DNA from: Diphasiastrum complanatum
Taxonomy: Eukaryota; Streptophyta; Lycopodiopsida; Lycopodiales; Lycopodiaceae
NCBI GenBank assembly: GCA_029204225.1
Contig: CM055106.1
Span: forward strand, 42,488,368-42,552,367
Length of the DNA stretch: 64,000 nucleotides
Direction: 5' to 3'
Shown here: positions 57,594 to 64,000 of the stretch, piece by piece
Position numbering within the stretch: position 1 is the first letter of the stretch
Layout of the letters: each line of letters begins with the position of its first letter
Notes under the pieces: generated by a model
What the model was told of the DNA's origin: nothing
Database searches by the model: none
The model's input: only the letters and a program-made list of their open reading frames with translations
Position numbers and translations under genes: made by a program

Positions 57594-57959
57594 ATTCAAC
57601 ATTGTCCTTGCAAAGGCCCTATGTTATTAATTAGTTTTGTCTTGTTAGAAGTGGATTTAGGCTACAAATAAGCGCTTGCATAGAGTCACTATCTAGCAAG
57701 AAGTACATCTAGATAGAAAATAAAAATAAAAATCTTGTACATTAATTTGTGATTGCATGATCAAACCGTGCAAGTCATCTTGTTTAAGCTATTTTTAAAA
57801 GCTTTCTGAATTAATTGATGCATATGATTGTGATATTTGTTTTCTACATAAGTCAAGTTTCACTTTTAACTATTGTAGAGATATTCTTGGTTTTGGGGGC
57901 CTTGTGTTTCAAAGGCAGGATCACACATCCTAGTAAGATTCAAATGTGCATCTTATACA
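57594..57959. other. Peptide gene 3' region, non-coding
   Basis: Probably 3' UTR in the first part. No frame. Confidence 0.4.
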
Positions 57960-58077
57960 ACACAAGAAGAGACTAACATAGCGTTGTTACAAGTTGATGA
58001 TATATTTACGAAAGCTTTAAGTAAAGAAAAGTTTGAGACTTTTAGAGCCAAACTTGGCTTAGATCTGATTATGTAAA
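57960..58077 (+). pseudogene. pol: Ty1/copia RNase H C-terminal end
   Basis: The frame reads LLQVDDIFTKALSKEKFETF followed by RAKLGL and a stop, the standard end of copia polyproteins (usually ADIFTKAL). It lies just upstream of a polypurine tract and an LTR, as expected. The rest of pol is missing. Confidence 0.75.
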
Positions 58078-58109
58078 AAGCCTTTACTTGTAATACTATC
58101 ATGGAGGTA

Positions 58110-58409
58110 TGTTCCATGAATAGAGTAAAGAGAGACGTTGATCATTGAGGGAGAGAGTTAAAATAGCAATGATCGACTTATACAGTGCTTTTTATTTCGA
58201 CGGCACCACGTGTGCTCAGTTCTAGAATTATCGGGCTCTTTATTTTACGAGCCCTTTGAGTGCTTTTAAGCAACTTTATCTTTGTACTTGCTTAGAGTTG
58301 AATATACTATCTGTGGACAGCAATTTTGTTGTCTTGTCTTATTGCACTTGATGTTGTGCTGTGGTGATTGATCCGGTCTGGTTTTTTTAAACTGTTTTCT
58401 TAACTTACA
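58110..58409 (+). repeat. Copia 3' LTR, about 300 bp
   Basis: Opens TGTTCCATG after the purine tract ATGGAGGTA and probably closes CTTAACTTACA (TG...CA). No partner copy in the window. Confidence 0.6.
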
Positions 58410-59064
58410 GCCCCCTCAAGCTCAGACACAAAAGCTACGCCATTCTGTACAAACATTTTGATCAACTCTTGCCACAATCTATATACATCATCGGAATTGT
58501 ACGACTCAAGAGTGAACTATCATCACAAACCAGATGAATGAGTAAATACTAACAATCACAATAACGAAATAAGAATTAGAATAAAAAGAACAACAAATGA
58601 ACAAAATTTTACCTTTTCAATATCTACATCGACTTGTAAATTGTACCACTCAAAAAAGAGCTTTGTACTATACATGACGAACCAAGCACAACTAAAAGCA
58701 TCCTTTTGTTATAGACACTACAGATATTGAACAAAAATTATTAATATTATGACTTATAATTTATTCATGCTATGACGATAGATTTAAAATAATAATAAAA
58801 AGACGCATATCAAGGATAAATTGAATATACCTTGAAAAATTGATATTTATCTCCCCAATAGAAGTGACCATTGTCGGTATTTCATGAATGGCATTATGAA
58901 GTAGAGAATCAAATTCTCTATGTGTATTTTCAGTTGAGTTTATTTTTACACATAGAAAATTTGATACTCTCTCCTTATTTATGTTTACAACAAGAATATT
59001 CAGGCTCAAATGTTAACTGCAACAATCATAATAAAAATCAGAATCAATTCTGACATAGTATAAT
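58410..59064. other. Non-coding, no gene seen
   Basis: AT-rich, short frames only. Confidence 0.5.
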
Positions 59065-59551
59065 TGTTACGTCCATTTCCAGTATGTGGGATTCAGAGTA
59101 ATTCTTGACATGGATACCCGGTCACTCCAGGTGTATATGGTTATTGGTTATGCCTCGTCATTCTAGGCTTGGCTTGTATAGTAATTAATAATCATATGAG
59201 GGCCCAGACCTATAATTGGACATAGGAGCACTTGCATGGTGTCTGACTGCTATAATGCAAGAATAGGAGGTTAATTGCTAATATAGGTTACATGGAGATC
59301 CTAAGGGAAATATTCTCTCTTTGGAGAGAGAATACTTACCATGGAAACTCGCCCATCTCCCTATTGGAAATTCAGTTTCTTGAGCCAGGATTCCTCTTCT
59401 CTCTTGCATTTATTCACCATGGCTTGGGGGCTAGGTCCAGGAGGAAACTCCAGGAGGGATCTAGGATTAGATGGGTGGTTTTGCTCCACATGTGTCCTTT
59501 TGGTTGTTTTGCAACATGATCTAGTCAGATCTTCATAAGACAATTCTTACA
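59065..59551 (+). repeat. gypsy-type 5' LTR related to the one at 7677
   Basis: Opens TGTTACGTCCAT and closes ATTCTTACA, 487 bp, just before a primer-binding site. It shares the opening and later blocks (GGTTATGCCTCGTCATTCTAG versus AGTTATGCCACGTCATACTAG) with the chromovirus LTR, so it is a sister subfamily. Confidence 0.8.
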
Positions 59552-59552
59552 G

Positions 59553-59564
59553 TGGTATCAGAGC
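59553..59564 (+). other. Primer-binding site, initiator tRNA-Met type
   Basis: TGGTATCAGAGC after the LTR. Confidence 0.85.
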
Positions 59565-60100
59565 TATGGATTCACATCAATCGGAAGGTGGAGCTACTTC
59601 TTGTATTTTTTTTCAGTTTTTGTGGATTTCTCCTTGCATGTTACTTCCAGGTGGTGGAATTGAGTAGGTGGCTACTCTGAATTTGGTGTGCTTTCAGTTT
59701 AAAGATCATAATTATGGATTTTCTCCATAGTTTTCAATGGAAATCAAAAGATAATTGATGGTTTTAGTGAATTTTTCACCTAGAATTGAAGTTTTTTGCT
59801 TGGAATTGATTATAGGTACTGATGTAGTATGTTTTCCAGATTGTACTTGCTATTTTACAGTCATTAATGATTGGATCTAATGATTGCATGATGTTTGATT
59901 AGCCAAAAGGATGATTTCATAGTGATTTTGAATAAAAAAAAATTGGGGTTTTTGGGCTAGAAATGGGCTATACAATCTATTTTTGACTAAAATCAGAACT
60001 TGTAGTGCTTGCATGTAATAGATTTATAGGGATTTGGATCTGATTGCACTTATTTGTGGATTTATCCCACAAATTTTGGTCAAAGGTTTAATGAATACTA
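59565..60100 (+). other. Untranslated leader of the gypsy element, truncated
   Basis: T-rich and without frames, similar in character to the leader at 8201-9946. No gag follows; the element ends at about 60100. Confidence 0.5.
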
Positions 60101-60163
60101 AACTCATACTTGCTCTTACTCATTTTTTGCCCTCGCCAATTGCGGGTCGATCTTTATTATGTG

Positions 60164-60520
60164 CCAATGCCGCGAAGAAATAAATGGAAAGATTTGGGAT
60201 TGGCTATAGACAAAATCACCATCCATATGCCCAATTGGCCAATCATCCATCAACCCTATAGCTGGACAATTTCAGTGAATTTCCATCGGGCTTTACAAGC
60301 ATATCAGAGAGAGTATGTCCACTCTCCAGATCCAACGGTGCAACAATTGGCATTATTTGCGAGAGATCTAACTCTCTTGGCGTCAGTGGCAACTAGATGG
60401 GATGATTGCCTCCCTCCTCTGGCATTCGATCGAAATAAGCCGATGGCCTCAGAGAATATCAAAGATCAGCTGTCGGTTGCTTGTGTATACTTTCGTGCAG
60501 CAATGATGGGAGGCTCCTAG
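60164..60520 (+). CDS. Hypothetical protein of about 118 residues
   Basis: The open frame extends upstream to 60110; the first ATG is at 60164 (MPRRNKWKDLGLAIDKITIH). It is rich in Trp, His and Pro early (MPNWPIIHQPYSW) and later more helical (QQLALFARDLTLLASVATRW). No signal peptide or membrane segment. I do not recognise it. It lies between a gypsy leader and a copia LTR, so it may be a fragment of a mobile element or of a host gene. Confidence 0.35.
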   Translation, partial: PMPRRNKWKDLGLAIDKITIHMPNWPIIHQPYSWTISVNFHRALQAYQREYVHSPDPTVQQLALFARDLTLLASVATRWDDCLPPLAFDRNKPMASENIKDQLSVACVYFRAAMMGGS

Positions 60521-60736
60521 GAATCACGCTTCACATCATGGACAACCTCAAAGTGGATTGTCGGAGCCCATCATTGTTTTCCTGCCACACAACTTGGATT
60601 TTAATACTGCCCGTCTTGATTTTATGGAGAAGGTGCAGTACCATTTAATAAAGATTCGGCGCAAAGCCAATAAAAGTCCCCAATAACTGCATCTCGCAGG
60701 TGTCGTAGGACCGCCACCAGTTTTGGTGGGGGATAT

Positions 60737-61084
60737 TGTTGGAGGGTTTGCGGATCCCAAGGCAACCCTAACCCTAGTTAATAAGTGAGAGGGATTTGGC
60801 ATCCTACGTGTATAAGTCCAACCCGATGATCACATAGAGATTTGACTAATTGGAAAGTGAATAGAAGGACTTTAGGCCTTTTTGCGAGACTTTTAATGTC
60901 GCAGGCCTAAATGTCAAGTTAGTGAATAAAGTTGGGACTCCCACCAAAATTGGTTCAAATTCAAATTCAAATTGTTTCCCTCCAATTTTGGATGGTTCCC
61001 GCTTTTTTTTAAATTAGTCGCAAAAATCAAGACTTAATATTAGTCGTGAACCAGCGCTGCAATTATTCCATCCTATTTCTGACA
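60737..61084 (+). repeat. Copia LTR, 348 bp, with a purine tract before and primer site after
   Basis: Opens TGTTGGAGGG after GGTGGGGGATAT and closes TTTCTGACA just before TGGTATCAGAGC at 61085. The downstream gag makes it a 5' LTR; the upstream purine tract may be chance or mark a recombined double element. Confidence 0.65.
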
Positions 61085-61470
61085 TGGTATCAGAGCGTCG
61101 ATTCTTCTAATACTATTTCGATATCAGAGCGAAAGCTCTAATACTTGATATCTTTCGCGATATCAAATTGATATCAAACTCTTCAATTCATTTTAACCTT
61201 TCAGTATCAGAGAATTGATTTCATGTTGTTGGCATTACTACACCTTAGCGTCATCGATATAAGCGACACACTAAGTTCCAGATAAATTCTCAAAGTAAAG
61301 TTGGTCTTATCACAGACAAGCTGAATGGATCCAATTATCATTTGTGGAAATTTTTAAGATGAAGACCTTGCTAATTGCCAATAAGTTATGGGATGTTGTT
61401 ATAGGTACAGAAGTAAAACCTGAAGGCGACAGAGATGACTCAAAGTGGAAATTGAAGGATCTTACTTCAT
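61085..61470 (+). pseudogene. gag: Primer-binding site and start of copia gag
   Basis: TGGTATCAGAGC at 61085-61096, a leader of about 190 bp with small ATATCAA palindromes, then VGLITDKLNGSNYHLWKF and, after a two-base shift, KMKTLLIANKLWDVVIGTEV, the start of copia gag (UBN2/DUF4219 region). Homology stops near 61470, just before a (GT)n tract. Confidence 0.75.
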
Positions 61471-61542
61471 GAATCAGGTTCTTCAGTTATTTTCCATAGT
61501 ATTCAAACAATTGTACACAACAACGTATATGAAGTCGTATGT

Positions 61543-61545
<3 letters not shown>

Positions 61546-61603
<58 letters not shown>
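61546..61603 (+). repeat. (GT)n microsatellite
   Basis: About 58 bp of pure GT repeats. Confidence 0.97.
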
Positions 61604-61605
<2 letters not shown>

Positions 61606-61857
61606 CCCACCATCCTACCCACAACACCATAACACATTTGGTGCAACAACATGCAACCAAGTGTGGTATGCATGTTGCTCACCAAATCACCAATATACGT
61701 ACCTAATAAGTACCGTGTTTTAGTAGGACAACATCTGCATGCAGGAAATTCATCACCTAGGAATCTGAACATGTGTTTTCGTAGCGTCTATTCTTTGAAA
61801 TCCTTTTCTTTGAACGAGTCAAGTATCATGTGCATTTGAAACGCAGCCTCTTTTTCA

Positions 61858-62226
61858 TTAAAGCATATATATAATAAAGGAAATATTTGTAACCTTATAT
61901 GCAAATGAAGCTGGTCTATTTGCATCCTCATAAATGAACTGTAAGGATGTAAGTTCTTTATCCCATCTATTCAGCCAAGCTAGTCTCATACAGGATCTAT
62001 ATTCGAAGTAGAAAAAATATAGATTACACCAAATAGGCGAACATGAAAAGCCCATAGAGATTCCCATAAATTGCTTCCAAATGCCATCTCCCAATCTCAC
62101 ATACATATTTTGGCCCAACCAAGATGTGATGACTTTAATTCTATGAATATCGAAAGAGACACCCTGAATTGGCTTGCCCTTATACCACATTGTTGGATTT
62201 ACTCCTTCTACTCTCCTAAATCCCAT
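61858..62226 (-). pseudogene. Reverse transcriptase fragment, Penelope-like
   Basis: A 122-codon minus-strand frame contains MYVRLGDGIWKQFMGISMGF and SCSPIWCNLYFFYFE, matching the pattern G-I-P-M-G-x-x-x-S-P-x-x-x-N-L-Y-x-x-x-Y-E found in Penelope-like and related telomerase-type RTs, where copia, gypsy and LINE RTs have other motifs. Downstream QFIYEDANRPASF stands where a Y-I-D-D catalytic box would be; only one Asp remains, so it is inactive. No GIY-YIG endonuclease domain is seen. Family assignment is from the motif pattern only. Confidence 0.55.
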
Positions 62227-62377
62227 TTTTCAATCTGCCTCCATTCTTGCCGCATATTTACTAACGTTGTCACGCAGTCTGCATATTTACACGCAAATTC
62301 GCACAGACGAATAAAGGGCAAAAGAATTGCGAACACTATGTTTTTACACAGGTTATGGTGACAGGTGAAAAAGGGGG

Positions 62378-62748
62378 TTTAGACAAGGTAATGAGACAGT
62401 GTATGCATGTGTAGAGTTATCAATAGCAATTCTATGAATAGTTGGTCCATGCATAGGACTCTATTCTAGGTGAATCTATGTATAGGGATCATAGGGCTAT
62501 GCATGGCTATGTGCCCAGGATGCATTAGGCTCTATATAAGAGGATCACCAAACTCGCCCTACTCCTCATCATGGTTCTTGATTCATTTCCAAGCTCTCAC
62601 TCTACATTCATGCTTCTTGTTCATTGGCTTGGGGGTGAGGCTTCTAGAGATTGATTGGATGTTTCTACTTGGTTGGGTGGTTTCTCCACAGTGTGTTATC
62701 CTTTTGTGTTTAGGATTTGTAAGCAGGATCTAAGGAGCTTCCCTTATA
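62378..62748 (+). repeat. 3' part of a chromovirus LTR (same family as 7677)
   Basis: Matches 7826-8186 closely, from TTTAGACAAGG to CCCTTATA, with an 8-bp insertion and a few substitutions. No primer-binding site follows, so it is a solo or 5'-truncated LTR. Confidence 0.9.
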
Positions 62749-63166
62749 GGAATGATTTGTTTGAAGATCGTGGAATGCTTTGTAATTGGAAAAATGGCCG
62801 TGAGCAATAGTTCTGCGATTTTGGTTTTTCTATGTAGGTTTTGCTATAGTAGTGGCAAGCCTATCATTGATACCCTTGCACACATAAAGCCACGAGCACC
62901 ATGTCTAGCTGGCCCTTTTCTCAGGTGTGCGATCAAGCAAGGAGAAAAAGAAGGCCGGAATACAAATAGATCATACATATACTCTGATATATATTAACTT
63001 GTAAGTTGTGGCCTTGTGGGTGGCGAATTGTGGCATGTGCTACTGCAAGCAGCAGGGAGCCACCATACACTTCGCATTGTATTTGAAACTATAAGTATTT
63101 GAAACTTGCACGCACTCCACTGTTGATATACCCTGCCCGCTATCATTATCACTGGCAGGCATGACA

Positions 63167-63169
<3 letters not shown>
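62749..63169. other. Non-coding, no gene seen
   Basis: Short frames only. Confidence 0.5.

Positions 63170-63238
<69 letters not shown>
63170..63238 (+). repeat. (CT)n microsatellite
   Basis: About 68 bp of CT dinucleotides. Confidence 0.97.
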
Positions 63239-63239
<1 letters not shown>

Positions 63240-64000
63240 ATTGCAACAAACAGTTTAACAGAATCATTGTAAGGAAAGAAAAAATTGACAGGTACCAATC
63301 CATGTACAAAAATACTCTAACTATTGCAAGGACGTTCGTCGATACCCAATCCTTTCGGCTTAATGCAATCATCAAGTCTAGAAAGATGGGTAACGTAACT
63401 AGTAGGCTGGCTATAACAACATTATATCTTCATGATGGTTGAATCACAAAAAAGAACTTGAGGCTAGGATCTATAAACTAGCTTTGCCATTTCTCCCTAC
63501 AGTATTTATTATCTATGTAATGATCAGGGTCCCAAGGGAACATTTGAATGGAATACTGCAAGGCTGCAATCTTTGGAATTGGATAATTTCATGTTAAGAA
63601 ATGAACTGTTTCACTTGGTCTCAAGGCTTTCTTATTGTTGTCATTAGGCATCTTTATTTTAGATGATTGAGCTTTGCTCATATACTTTTGAATTGAAGGA
63701 GGTAAACTTTGTTTCATCTTTTCCTTGCAACATAATATGGGGTTTTAACATTCTGTGATTAACTTTTTTGTGAGTTTTGCGAGTTTCTTCTACCCATGAT
63801 CCAACAAAATGGTAGCACATGGTGTGCTACTCTTTTTATGCCACGACATGATTCTTTAAGAACAAGAATTGTGTTTTGATGCATACTTAAAAATTTGACT
63901 ATGATCCATCAAATTTTAAATAAGTCCATCACAAAATAATTTGTTACTCTATAAATATAGGTTTACTTTCATTAAAATAAAAATTATTCATGAAGTTGTA
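63239..64000. other. Non-coding, no gene seen
   Basis: AT-rich to the window end. Confidence 0.5.

Noticed and set aside
59292-59543. Frames of 60-75 codons within 59292-59543
   Set aside because: They lie inside the LTR at 59065-59551.

Overview
The window looks like nuclear DNA from a large, repeat-rich vascular plant genome. The evidence is many nested LTR retrotransposons primed from initiator tRNA-Met (about seven TGGTATC/TAGAGC-type primer sites), very long (CT)n, (GT)n and (GA)n tracts, spliced genes with plant-like GT-AG introns, and very low gene density. A fern or gymnosperm fits better than a compact angiosperm, because RLE-type and Penelope-like retroelement remnants occur beside a vascular-plant peptide gene. 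This is inference; no single sequence fixes the species.

Layout. 1-4667: decayed Ty1/copia element, interrupted by an antisense LTR fragment (about 1976-3458) and by an 86-bp tRNA-like SINE inside RNase H. 5155-6150: Ty3/gypsy fragment, followed by a (CT)n tract and a C-rich stretch. 7677-14597: nearly complete Ty3/gypsy chromovirus (LTR, PBS, gag, protease, RT, RNase H, integrase, chromodomain, PPT, truncated 3' LTR). 14991-15780: exon-like ORFs I do not recognise. 16740-17255: two minisatellites. 19954-20649: intact RMA-type RING E3 ubiquitin ligase gene. 22684-23326: truncated antisense LINE. 23385-24936: internally deleted gypsy element. 25500-28990: antisense RLE-type (R2/CRE/Utopia-like) non-LTR retrotransposon. 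29660-31960: gypsy fragment interrupted by a 1.67-kb palindromic (foldback) DNA element. 31870-33539: long antisense LTR with non-coding flank. 36165-43465: two internal regions of a pol-less LTR family sharing one 1,676-bp LTR, with an antisense copia fragment between duplicated blocks. 43556-46505: antisense copia (gag, protease, partial integrase, PBS, LTR). 46585-47456: C-terminal part of a CACTA transposase gene, then a 1.8-kb microsatellite cluster and palindromic repeats. 53749-54064: three tandem copies of the same SINE. 55805-55985: near-perfect hairpin. 56501-57593: three-exon gene for a secreted peptide precursor ending in a sulfated-peptide-like motif. 57960-63238: further copia/gypsy pieces and a Penelope-like RT fragment.

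Host genes. Only two are convincing: the RING ligase, a membrane-anchored ER-quality-control type enzyme, and the small secreted peptide precursor resembling the RGF/GLV/CLEL root growth factor family. Everything else readable is mobile DNA in various stages of decay.

Most interesting: (i) the peptide precursor gene, assembled from three exons with matching splice phases; (ii) the pol-less LTR family carrying a protein made of a duplicated module of about 110 residues; (iii) the SINE, whose insertion sites in two places share an 8-bp sequence with its 3' end, and which has been tandemly triplicated with an exact 100-bp period; (iv) the palindromic foldback element containing four smaller palindromes; (v) the RLE-type retrotransposon, unusual in plants, with three in-frame stops all of type TAG.
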